From NCBI RefSeq assembly GCF_000348905.1, contig NZ_AOFT01000008.1, positions 62,001-126,000 on the forward strand: a stretch of DNA of 64,000 nucleotides, given 5' to 3'. Below are positions 44,040 through 52,026 of this stretch, piece after piece. The notes under the pieces are model-generated. The model was not told the DNA's origin and searched no databases. It saw only the letters and a list, made by a program, of their open reading frames with translations. Both the position numbers and the translations under genes were made by a program. How positions within the stretch are numbered: position 1 is the stretch's first letter; the number at the start of each line of letters is the position of its first letter. The stretch is from Bhargavaea cecembensis DSE10. Its GTDB lineage: Bacteria; Bacillota; Bacilli; Bacillales_A; Planococcaceae.

Positions 44040-44257
44040 CAGTCATTCACCCCCATCTTATTAAGTATCATGAGAATTCCCGTGGTCAGGAAAATCAGCA
44101 AGATCGACCAGACCATCAGGATCGGCATGCCGAAAATAATGGTGGTATGATTCAGCAGCGGAATAACCGGCCAGCTTCCCAATAACACGATGGTCAGAAT
44201 AGCGAAAAGTCCGATCCACCCTTTGTGAGTTTTAGGTGTTCTGAATGTGGCTTTCAT
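44039..44257 (-). CDS. DUF3311-like small subunit of SSS transporter
   Basis: A 72-residue protein with two hydrophobic helices and the pattern PLLNHTTIIFGMPILMVWSILLIF, shortened here to IIFGMPILMVWS, typical of DUF3311 partners of SSS transporters. It opens the six-gene operon with GGGGGG upstream and is coupled to the symporter. Confidence 0.8.
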   Translation of the reverse strand: MKATFRTPKTHKGWIGLFAILTIVLLGSWPVIPLLNHTTIIFGMPILMVWSILLIFLTTGILMILNKMGVND

Positions 44258-44303
44258 GCATTTCCCCCCTACTTATTTTTTCCCCCGAGCACCTCAAGCT
44301 GTT

Positions 44304-44318
44304 TTGATAACGCTTACA
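44304..44318 (-). promoter_or_regulatory. cre-like site upstream of the SSS operon
   Basis: TTGATAACGCTTACA matches WTGNAANCGNWNNCW with one mismatch, 47 bases before the first gene of the operon. The orientation is arbitrary because the site is a dyad. Confidence 0.5.
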
Positions 44319-44398
44319 ACATTCGCTTGTACCAATAGCCTAACGGATAGAACATTCTGATTCTTCTATATTTATGTCTAACAATCGCCCTCTCTCTA

Positions 44399-44413
44399 TG
44401 GACAGTTTGTCTA
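44399..44413. promoter_or_regulatory. Candidate PucR-type operator (site 2)
   Basis: TGGACAGTTTGTCTA, dyad GACA-N3-TGTC, in the 384-base region between the divergent SSS operon and the amino acid permease. Same pattern as 36123-36137 and 49426-49440. The rest of this region is AT-rich and carries the two cre-like sites; no gene is seen in it. Confidence 0.5.
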
Positions 44414-44594
44414 TTATGGATCAATCAGCTTAGCCAAATCATGTAAAATACAGAGAAATTTACGGTGTTCCAGTTATTTTGATGTGTTTTTTACATTCCG
44501 TCGCCTGCACGCCAAAAGCATTTGACGTCCTGTCCATTTCACTTTCCCTTCTGATTCACTATGATAAAGAGAGATAAGAAATTTCAAGCACTTA

Positions 44595-44609
44595 TTGAAA
44601 GCGCTTTCC
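44595..44609 (+). promoter_or_regulatory. cre-like site upstream of amino acid permease
   Basis: TTGAAAGCGCTTTCC matches the cre consensus except the last base; a second half site (GAAAGCGC) follows. It lies 33 bases before the permease start, so CcpA bound here should repress. Confidence 0.65.
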
Positions 44610-44641
44610 GAAAGCGCCGATAGCAGAAAGGGGAATTTAAA

Positions 44642-46072
44642 ATGGCCTTACAGAACCAGACAGAACCCGGTTCCGGCACGCAGCCGGGCATGAAGTCGGA
44701 CCTGAAAACCCGTCACATCACGATGATCTCGATTGCAGGGGTGATCGGCGCAGGGCTCTTTATCGGGAGCGGTGCAGTCATCAACTCCGTCGGGCCGGGC
44801 GCCATCCTCTCCTATGCATTTGCAGGCCTGATCGTTGTCCTGGTCATGAGGATGCTCGGCGAGATGGCCGCCGCGTACCCGACAAGCGGCTCGTTCTCGA
44901 CCTACGCGAATGAAGCGATCGGGCCGTGGGCCGGTTTTACAATCGGCTGGCTGTACTGGTTTTTCTGGGTCGTCGTCATCGCCATCGAAGCGCTTGCCGG
45001 CGCGGCCATCATCCAGTATTGGATTCCGGACTTCCCGATCTGGCTGATGAGCCTGATCCTGACGGTGGCGCTGACTGCGACGAACCTGTTCTCCGTCAAG
45101 GCGTTCGGTGAATTCGAATACTGGTTCTCCCTCATCAAAGTCGTCGCCATTACGCTGTTCCTCGTTCTTGGCGTTGCCGTCCTGTTCGGGTGGTACCCGG
45201 GCATTGCGGCTCCGGGAACAGTCAACCTCCTCGGTGAAGGCGGGTTTATGCCATCCGGATTCGGCGCCATCATGCTTGGAATCACGGTCGTCATCTTCTC
45301 GTTCATGGGCACCGAAATCGTTGCCATCGCTGCCGGTGAATCAGAAAACCCCGTACGCTCCGTGCGTACAGCGACCAACAGCGTTGTCTGGCGGATCCTC
45401 ATCTTCTATATCGGTTCGATTGCAGTCGTCGTGACGCTCCTGCCGTGGAACTCGGCAAACATCCTGGTCAGTCCGTTCGTTGCCGTACTGGACCATATCG
45501 GCATTCCGGCCGCCGCACAGATCATGAACTTCGTCGTACTGACCGCGGTGCTCAGTTGCCTGAACTCGGCACTTTATGCCAACTCCCGGATGCTGTTCGG
45601 AATGGCCAAAAAGGGCGATGCGCCGAAATACTTCCTCAAGCTCAGCAAAAAAGGCGTGCCGGTACGGGCCATCCTGTTCAGCACGGTGTTCTCCTACATC
45701 GCCTGCATCATGAACTTCATCTCGCCGGACAAGGTCTTCCTGTTCCTGATCAACTCGTCGGGTGCGGTCGCCCTTCTGGTCTACCTGATCATCAGTGTCT
45801 CGCAATTGCGCATGCGGAAGCGGCTCGAGCAGGAGCGCGGCCACCTGCCGGTCAAGATGTGGCTGTTCCCTTACCTGACGTATGCGACGATCATCGCTGT
45901 ATCCGGCATCTACCTGGCGATGTTCTTTATCCCGTCGATGCAGATTCAGGTCATCTTGACCACAATTGTCGCCCTGGGTGTCGTCGGCATCTACTTCCTG
46001 TTCTACAAGAAAAAGCAGGAAGCCCCCGGCCTCGGACAGGCTCCGGCTCACGTGCAGCGCTCACCTGAATAA
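44642..46072 (+). CDS. APC-family amino acid permease (GABA/AAT type)
   Basis: A 476-residue permease with about twelve helices; SIAGVIGAGLFIGSGAVI and GTEIVAIAAGESENP are the amino acid transporter signatures, closest to GabP/AnsP/LysP-like members. GABA permeases often also take beta-alanine, which would fit the neighbouring pathway. AAAGGGG precedes the ATG. Divergent from the SSS operon with shared regulatory sites. Confidence 0.9.
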   Translation: MALQNQTEPGSGTQPGMKSDLKTRHITMISIAGVIGAGLFIGSGAVINSVGPGAILSYAFAGLIVVLVMRMLGEMAAAYPTSGSFSTYANEAIGPWAGFTIGWLYWFFWVVVIAIEALAGAAIIQYWIPDFPIWLMSLILTVALTATNLFSVKAFGEFEYWFSLIKVVAITLFLVLGVAVLFGWYPGIAAPGTVNLLGEGGFMPSGFGAIMLGITVVIFSFMGTEIVAIAAGESENPVRSVRTATNSVVWRILIFYIGSIAVVVTLLPWNSANILVSPFVAVLDHIGIPAAAQIMNFVVLTAVLSCLNSALYANSRMLFGMAKKGDAPKYFLKLSKKGVPVRAILFSTVFSYIACIMNFISPDKVFLFLINSSGAVALLVYLIISVSQLRMRKRLEQERGHLPVKMWLFPYLTYATIIAVSGIYLAMFFIPSMQIQVILTTIVALGVVGIYFLFYKKKQEAPGLGQAPAHVQRSPE

Positions 46073-46084
46073 ATGACAGTCCAC

Positions 46085-46121
46085 CTCCCCCCTTCGGAAC
46101 GCCCGCAGGGGGGTTTTTGGG
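46085..46121 (+). terminator. Terminator of the permease gene
   Basis: CCCCCC and GGGGGG arms around a GC-rich loop, followed by TTTTT. Confidence 0.75.
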
Positions 46122-46141
46122 GGGTAAAACAGAACTTCAAA

Positions 46142-46171
46142 TGAAAAACGGCCGGAATCCAGTCCGGCCGC
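46142..46171 (-). terminator. Terminator of the yhdT-panF-deacylase operon
   Basis: CGGCCGGA (46149-46156) pairs with TCCGGCCG (46163-46170); on the minus strand TTTTTC follows. It lies about 70 bases after the deacylase stop. Confidence 0.85.
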
Positions 46172-46240
46172 TCCGCTTCCCTATTCAAATCCCAAGCAGC
46201 CACGAAACGGCATTTGATGCCGTCGGCGCCTGTCAGGTAT

Positions 46241-47476
46241 TCATGACTCCGCCTTTTCCCTGTTCAGAAAGCGCAGTGCCGCCTCCCGGTAAATCGCTGT
46301 CGTCTCGGCAAGCTCTTCAATATCCACGTATTCGTCGATCTGGTGCGGAATGTCCCGGTCGCCGGCGCCGATTGTCACGATCGGAACACCGTGCACGTGG
46401 AGGAAAGTTCCGTCAGTTGCGCCCGGCACGCCGTTGTAGACCGGCTCTTTCCCGGTCACATGCTGTACAGCTTCATAGATCGCCCGGACGACCGGCTCGT
46501 CCTTGGATGTCGCGGTCGCAGGGCGGTCATCGAGAACGGTCAGCTCACAGTTGAAGTCAGGATCTTCCGCCTTCAGCTTTTCGATGATCGCATCGATCTT
46601 GCCGCGGAGCTCGTCGTGATCCTGCGCCGGCACGGTCCGGATATCCAGCGTCATCCGGCAGTGATCAGGGATGACGTTAATCTGCGCATCGCCCTTGACC
46701 GGCGCCTGAAGGATGGTCGGCGTAATGGACGGCCATTTCAGGTACGGGTCCTCTCCCAGCCGTTCCTGTTCCGCTTTCTCCAGCTTTTCTAGCTCGACGA
46801 TCAGGCGGGCCATCCGCCAGTTCGGATTGATCCCGCTCCAGGAAATCGCACCGTGGGCCATCTTGCCGTACATGTCGACCCGGATGCGCATCGCGCCGCG
46901 CTGGGCGATGCAGACATTGTTTTCCTCCGGCTCACAGATGATGGCGCCGTCGACGCCGTCTGCCCAGCCCTGCTCGATGAAGTGCTTGATGCCGATCATC
47001 ATGCCTTCCTCATCGCATGGGATGCAAAGGATGATCTTGCCCCGGAAGTCTTCTCCGTCCTGGAGCAGCGAGTGGACGGCGGTGATCATGCAGGCCAGAT
47101 TTCCCTTCGTGTCATTCGTGCCCCGCCCATACATGCGGCCGTCGATGATTTCCGCTCCGAACGGATCATATGTCCAGGCTTCCCGGTTTCCTTCCGTCAC
47201 GACATCGGTGTGCCCTTCAAACAAAAGCGTCGGGCCCGGCTTGCCCGAGTCCACAATCCCGATGACGTTCGGCCTTCCGGGAACAACTTCTTCGACGTGC
47301 GTCTCGATGGCATAGCTGCGGAGTACATCCGCCACATAGTTCGCGACCTTTTCTTCATTTCCGCCGGAGATGCCTTCGCCGCGGTAGACGCTTTCGATCC
47401 GGACAAGCTCTTGTGTCAGGCGGATGACCGCCTCGCGGTCTCTCAGATAAGTTACGCTCTTCATATCGGTCGTCAT
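46241..47476 (-). CDS. M20-family ArgE/DapE-type deacylase
   Basis: A 411-residue zinc-dependent amidase. Metal motifs LLFEGHTDVVTEG, GRGTNDTKGNLA and CDEEGMMIG are clear. ArgE/DapE-like enzymes cleave N-acyl or N-succinyl amino acids. Its ATG overlaps the stop of the PanF-like gene (47473-47476), so it likely works on what that transporter brings in; pantothenate or another N-acyl-beta-alanine is a possibility, not shown by sequence. Confidence 0.87.
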   Translation of the reverse strand: MTTDMKSVTYLRDREAVIRLTQELVRIESVYRGEGISGGNEEKVANYVADVLRSYAIETHVEEVVPGRPNVIGIVDSGKPGPTLLFEGHTDVVTEGNREAWTYDPFGAEIIDGRMYGRGTNDTKGNLACMITAVHSLLQDGEDFRGKIILCIPCDEEGMMIGIKHFIEQGWADGVDGAIICEPEENNVCIAQRGAMRIRVDMYGKMAHGAISWSGINPNWRMARLIVELEKLEKAEQERLGEDPYLKWPSITPTILQAPVKGDAQINVIPDHCRMTLDIRTVPAQDHDELRGKIDAIIEKLKAEDPDFNCELTVLDDRPATATSKDEPVVRAIYEAVQHVTGKEPVYNGVPGATDGTFLHVHGVPIVTIGAGDRDIPHQIDEYVDIEELAETTAIYREAALRFLNREKAES

Positions 47477-48948
47477 GCAATCTCCCCTTTTCTGATCCGT
47501 TCATAGTCGTAGGCTTCCTGCTTCATCACCAGGCTGAAGACGATGAAAGCGACAAATGACAGGAGAACCGGCAGCGTTACGGTATGCACGCCGAACAGAT
47601 TCCCGTTCGCCTCGTTATAAAAGTGGATGGCGATATAGCTGCCGATCCCTACAATCATCGAAGCGATAGCCCCGTATTTGTTGGCATATTTCCAGTAAAG
47701 CCCCAGAACAATCGGCCAGATAAACGCCGCTTCAAGACCGCCGAATGCGAACAGGTTCAGGAAGATGAGCAGATCCGGCGGGTCAAGTGCCAGAATGTAG
47801 ACAATGGTCCCGAGAACGGCCGTCACTCCGAAGCTGGCGCGTTTGATCGCCCTGACGTTGGCATCCGGCTTGATGTAGTTCAGATAAACGTCTTTCACGA
47901 CAGTCGAGGAAACAAGAATCAGCAGTGAGTCGACCGTCGACATGATGGCCGCCATCGGCGCGGCAAGCACAATCCCTGCCAGCCAGGCCGGCAGGACATC
48001 CATTGCAATCAGCGGAATGACTTTATCCCCGACATCGATGCCCGGGAGAATCGGCCGCGCAAATACGCCGATCAGGTGCATGTTCAGCATGATTACCCCG
48101 GTGACAACCGTGCCGATGATCAATGCGCGGTGCATCGACCTGGAGTTTTTGTATGACATCGAACGGACCGCGATCTGAGGCAATCCGACCACTCCGACCC
48201 CGACGAGGATCCAGAATGAAGATACGTATGCTTTTCCGAGATTCCCGTCTGCACCGAATGGCGTGACGAGATTCGGGTTTTCCGACACGAGATCATGGAT
48301 GATGTTCGATACGCCACCGCCCGCGATAATGACGCCCGCAAGGAGGACAATCGTGCCGATGACCATGACGGCCCCCTGGACCGCATCGGTCACGGCGACC
48401 GCGCGGAATCCGCCGATGGTTACATAAACCAGAACGGATACGGCGAAGACGAAGAGCGCTGTATGATAGCTCATCCCTGTAAGGGATTCGACCAGGCGCG
48501 CCCCGCCGATCCATTGGGCGGCCATCGCCGAAAACAGGAAGATGATAATGGCCGCAGCTGAAAGGATCACGACCGGCGCACTGTTATAGCGGGCCTTCAG
48601 GAAGTCGACGAGGGTCAGCGCCCGGTACCGTCGCGCCATGATGGCGAACTTTTTCCCCAGGATCATCAGGACAAAATAGCCAGTCACGACCTGCGACATG
48701 GCAAGAAGCACCCAGCCGAAGCCCATTGTGTAGGCTGTTCCCGGTCCGCCGAGGAAACTTGATGCACTGCCATAGGTCGCGACCATCGTCATCGCCAGCA
48801 CAAAGCCGCCAAGTTCACGGCCGCCCAGGAAATAATCCTGCAGAAAGTCTCCGCCTGAAACCTTGGCCCCCTTCCGGCTGGACCAGATCCCGATAAAGAA
48901 AATGACGATCAGGAAAACGAGGAGCGGTATGATGACCGACCAGTTCAT
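47473..48948 (-). CDS. panF: Sodium/pantothenate symporter PanF-like
   Basis: A 491-residue SSS transporter with about thirteen helices. DYFLGGRELGGFVLAMTMVA and ATYGSASSFLGGPG are PanF-like, and the partner YhdT-family gene immediately upstream (overlap at 48945-48948) is the usual companion of panF. It should import pantothenate or a similar acid with Na+. Coupled on both sides to its neighbours. Confidence 0.87.
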   Translation of the reverse strand: MNWSVIIPLLVFLIVIFFIGIWSSRKGAKVSGGDFLQDYFLGGRELGGFVLAMTMVATYGSASSFLGGPGTAYTMGFGWVLLAMSQVVTGYFVLMILGKKFAIMARRYRALTLVDFLKARYNSAPVVILSAAAIIIFLFSAMAAQWIGGARLVESLTGMSYHTALFVFAVSVLVYVTIGGFRAVAVTDAVQGAVMVIGTIVLLAGVIIAGGGVSNIIHDLVSENPNLVTPFGADGNLGKAYVSSFWILVGVGVVGLPQIAVRSMSYKNSRSMHRALIIGTVVTGVIMLNMHLIGVFARPILPGIDVGDKVIPLIAMDVLPAWLAGIVLAAPMAAIMSTVDSLLILVSSTVVKDVYLNYIKPDANVRAIKRASFGVTAVLGTIVYILALDPPDLLIFLNLFAFGGLEAAFIWPIVLGLYWKYANKYGAIASMIVGIGSYIAIHFYNEANGNLFGVHTVTLPVLLSFVAFIVFSLVMKQEAYDYERIRKGEIA

Positions 48949-49220
48949 TGCGTCTCCTCCTCTTCCTCGAACGGAACTTCTTTAAAGAAAAATTTGACGA
49001 CAACGATAACGAGTGCCGTAATCAGGATGAACCCCACTACACAACTGTAGAAAAACCAGTCCGGCATGCCCAATATGTATGAATACTCCTCCACCGGTCT
49101 CGAACCCATCCCGTAGGCGAAGCCGAACCACCAGACGAAATTGAGCAGTGCGAGACCGCAGCCGATCAGCGCCTCCCGGTTGGCAACTTTAAATCGCCAA
49201 TCTGTCTTGTTGTTGCTCAT
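48945..49220 (-). CDS. yhdT: YhdT-family (DUF997) small membrane protein
   Basis: A 91-residue protein with two helices, REALIGCGLALLNFVWWFGF and a second around 57-80, and an acidic C-terminus. YhdT/DUF997 proteins are encoded next to PanF in many bacteria and are presumed accessory subunits. It opens a three-gene operon. Confidence 0.88.
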   Translation of the reverse strand: MSNNKTDWRFKVANREALIGCGLALLNFVWWFGFAYGMGSRPVEEYSYILGMPDWFFYSCVVGFILITALVIVVVKFFFKEVPFEEEEETQ

Positions 49221-49425
49221 GCTTTTCCCCCTTTGTCCAATCCCCGGTCAAACACGGAACCGGAACGTCTGAATGTACCATGATTCTACAAAACTTCCCG
49301 TCCCTTTGGTATAGGGACTACTTCCAGCTGATTCCCCGTCAGCAGCCGTTGAGCTTCCTTAAATATTATAGAACATACTTTTCTGATTCGTCTGTCAATA
49401 TGTTTAATCATCCGTCCCTTCACTT

Positions 49426-49440
49426 GACAGTGTGTCTACA
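49426..49440. promoter_or_regulatory. Candidate PucR-type operator (site 3)
   Basis: TTGACAGTGTGTCTA, dyad GACA-N3-TGTC, about 205 bases upstream of yhdT. It differs from site 1 at two of the 15 positions. A further GACA-acc-TGTC dyad is at 49515-49525, just after the ykvS-like promoter. Confidence 0.5.
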
Positions 49441-49477
49441 GAAACACTCCCGGGAATTATTGTCTCGTATCAGGAAA

Positions 49478-49506
49478 CTGCAAAAAAATACAAAGTATGC
49501 TATAAT
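49478..49506 (+). promoter_or_regulatory. SigA promoter of the ykvS-like gene
   Basis: CTGCAA (49478-49483), 17-base spacer, TATAAT (49501-49506). Confidence 0.7.
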
Positions 49507-49511
49507 CGTAT

Positions 49512-49605
49512 ATGGACAACCTGTCCGGAGGGTCGGCAATTTCGCCGCTCCCGTTCTCATGCTTGGGATCAGACCCGGGCTTTTTCTTTTTTACCGAGAA
49601 TTATT
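49512..49605 (+). promoter_or_regulatory. Structured leader with possible attenuator
   Basis: Three successive hairpins can form: GGACA-acc-TGTCC (49514-49526), GGAG-ggt-CGGC pairing GCCG-CTCC (about 49527-49552), and GC-GGG/CCC-GC (49561-49580) followed by TTTTTCTTTTTT, a terminator-like end located before the start codon. I cannot match it to a known riboswitch. Confidence 0.45.
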
Positions 49606-49623
49606 TCAAAGGGGTGGATGAGG

Positions 49624-49848
49624 ATGGCTTTTCCTGCCAAGCAGAAAGACCAGTCGCCATTTGTTGCAGCACGGAAAGTGGGCGAGGTGATTTCTTTCGT
49701 CCGTAACGATCACGAGGTTATCGGGAAGATTGAAAAGATCCTCGAGAACTCGGTTATCGTGCAGATCACGAAAGATGACGCCGATGCGATCGGCGTGCCG
49801 TCCGACCGCACCGTTGTGTCGCACAAGAATTATCACGTCTTTGAATAA
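49624..49848 (+). CDS. YkvS-like DUF2187 protein
   Basis: A 74-residue protein of the DUF2187/YkvS family: VGEVISFVRNDHEVIGKIEKI and NSVIVQITKDDADAIG (small SH3-like barrel), ending VVSHKNYHVFE. Function unknown. The ATG at 49624 is nine bases after AAAGGGG; an ATG two codons earlier is too close. Its 110-base leader contains a possible attenuator. Confidence 0.85.
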   Translation: MAFPAKQKDQSPFVAARKVGEVISFVRNDHEVIGKIEKILENSVIVQITKDDADAIGVPSDRTVVSHKNYHVFE

Positions 49849-49857
49849 GCTTACAGA

Positions 49858-49908
49858 AAAAATAGCGCGCCGCTGTCCCTTGTGGACAGGCGGCGCGCTG
49901 TTTTTTTA
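49858..49908. terminator. Bidirectional terminator
   Basis: AGCGCGCCGCTGTCC pairs with GGACAGGCGGCGCGCT (one extra base), flanked by A and T tracts. Confidence 0.92.
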
Positions 49909-50906
49909 TCAGCCGATCAATGTCACGTAACCATAGACAACGCCCGCCAGCACGACGGAGCCGATCAGGCAGGCTGCGAAAGGCCTGAAGCCGGCTTTCC
50001 GGAATGCCTGGAAGCTGACACTCAGGCCGATGCCCGCCATCCCATCGCCAGCAGGAGATAGGCGAGGTCGACGATGCGCGCGGCGACAGCATCCGGCACG
50101 ATTCCTGTCGTGTAGATGGCGCTGACAGCGAGGAAGCCGATGATGAACCAAGGGATCGGGAGCTCGCGGAACGTCAGGCGGCCTCCCTGTTTCCCTTCCT
50201 TCTGCATTTTCCTGGCGGCATAGATGCCGATGCCCGCTGCAACAAAGACGAGGAGGACGACGCGTGTCAGCTTGACGACGAGCGCGTAGTCGAGCGCTTC
50301 AGCGCCTGCCGCGTCCCCGGCCGCGACGACGTTTGCAATCTCATGCAGCGAACCGCCGGCAAACAGGCCGTACTGCTTCTCGGTCAGTCCCATGACCGGG
50401 TGCAGAAGCGCATAGGCGAAAGTGAACAGCGTCCCCACGATCGAGATGATCGCTACGCTCACCGCGGTCTCTTCCGGCTTGGACTTGACCTGGGAAGAAA
50501 CCGCGCCGATCGCAGCCGCTCCGCAGATACCCGTGCCCGCCGCGGTCAGGAACCCGATCGCCGGGTCCGACTTCAGCAGTTTGGCCGCAGCCCATACCGC
50601 TGCGATCCCGACGGCCACACTGATGGCCGCGAGCCCGAAAGCTGTCCAGCCGGCCTCCGCCAGGTCACCGAGATGCAGCCGCATCCCGAGCAGGATGATC
50701 CCCGCCCGGAGCAGTTTTTTCGAGGCAAACTTGAGTCCGCTCCCCCACTCATCCTTCACCGGCAAGAATGTATTCCAGAGCATGCCGAGCAGGATCGCAA
50801 ACACGAGCGGCCCGATCAGCGATATATATGGAAGGCCGGCCGCGAGCTCTGCGAGCACCGCAAGCAGAAGCGTCAGGCCGATTCCGATCCAGAATCCTTT
50901 ATTCAT
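49909..50906 (-). pseudogene. YeiH-family putative sulfate exporter, frameshifted
   Basis: A YeiH (UPF0324) membrane protein: LIGPLVFAILLGMLWN, LLRAGIILLGMRL, AAGTGICGAAAIGA and SLHEIANVVAAG are family stretches. The first frame (50906 down) ends early at 50022 after LAYLLLAMGW; the expected C-terminus (MAGIGLSVSFQAFRKAG and a last helix) continues in another frame to 49909. Only two bases (50041-50042) separate the two ATG codons where three are expected, so one base is missing. Either a recent pseudogene or a sequencing error in a G run. Divergent from a LysR gene, the usual pairing. Confidence 0.8.
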
Positions 50907-51013
50907 GAATGTTGCCCCTTTCCTTGCCTTCATTATAGACTTACGGTGTCAATCATTAAAATGAACCTTTATGATAGAATCAATCAGAAATTCTGATGGA
51001 AAAGAGGCAGGAT

Positions 51014-51895
51014 ATGCTTTTGGAGCAATTAAGGACATTCACCGAAGTGGCAGAGCGCAGGAACTTTACGAAAGCGGGTGAGGCGCTGAACCTCGCCCAG
51101 CCGACTGTCAGCCTGCACATCAGACAGCTGGAGGAGGAATTCGGCACGGCGCTTTTTATCCGGTCACGGAAGCAGTTCAGCATCACCCCGGCCGGGCAAC
51201 TGCTTTACGAGCGGGCCAGGCAGCTGCTGGCGCTTGCCGAAGAAACGAAAGAAGACATGATGCGGCAGAGCGGCGAGCTCACCGGAACGCTGACGGTCGC
51301 GGCAAGCTATACGATCGGAGAGTACGTCCTTCCCCGACTGCTGGAGGATCTGCTTGCCGCCCACCCGAAGCTGGAAGTCGTCATCTCCATCAGCAACACC
51401 GAGGAAGTCGAGGCCAAAGTGCGCGAGTTCCGGTGCGATGTCGGCTGTATAGAAGGCACTGTCCGGCTTGACGGACTCACCGCCGTTCCGTTCATGGAAG
51501 ACGAGCTCATTGTCGTCTGCGGCACCGGCCATCCGCTCGCCGGAAAAGCCGATGTCACTCCCGTAGACCTTCAACAGGCGCGCTGGATCACCCGCGAGGA
51601 AGGATCCGGTACGCGGGAGCACACCGACCACCTTCTCCGCTCCCTCGGACATGTAAAGCCGGGCCGCATGATCATCGGGTCGAACGGCGGCGTCATCCAG
51701 GCGGTCGCCGCAGGCCTCGGGATTGCAGCCGTTTCCGTCCATGCCGCAAAAAATGGGATCGAGACCGGGAAGCTTGTCCGGCTGAGCACAAATCTCCCGC
51801 CGCAGAAGCGGACCTTTTCTGTGCTGCATGCGCCGGTGATGGCGGACCATGCAGCCGTTTCTGCGTTTCTGGAGGCAGTCGCCGAGAAAAAATAA
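51014..51895 (+). CDS. LysR-family regulator (CysL/YeiE-like)
   Basis: A 293-residue LysR regulator: N-terminal wHTH ([20 protein letters not shown] and [16 protein letters not shown]) and a C-terminal periplasmic-binding-like effector domain. ATG at 51014 has AGAGG upstream; an ATG six codons earlier lacks one. Divergent LysR-YeiH pairs are common and point to control of the exporter by sulfite, sulfate or a related signal. Confidence 0.9.
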   Translation: MLLEQLRTFTEVAERRNFTKAGEALNLAQPTVSLHIRQLEEEFGTALFIRSRKQFSITPAGQLLYERARQLLALAEETKEDMMRQSGELTGTLTVAASYTIGEYVLPRLLEDLLAAHPKLEVVISISNTEEVEAKVREFRCDVGCIEGTVRLDGLTAVPFMEDELIVVCGTGHPLAGKADVTPVDLQQARWITREEGSGTREHTDHLLRSLGHVKPGRMIIGSNGGVIQAVAAGLGIAAVSVHAAKNGIETGKLVRLSTNLPPQKRTFSVLHAPVMADHAAVSAFLEAVAEKK

Positions 51896-52026
51896 TCGGC
51901 TCACCAGGGTTGGTGGTATTTCCCGGGGTTATTGTGTACTTTCACGGACACTCTCCCCCTCCAAAGGGAGAAATGCTAATATGGTACTATTCGGAATATA
52001 TCCACCACCAGGGGAGGATCACCAAG

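Noticed and set aside
49280-49621. Plus-strand frame before the ykvS-like gene
   Set aside because: Spans the promoter and leader of that gene; composition is that of AT-rich intergenic DNA.
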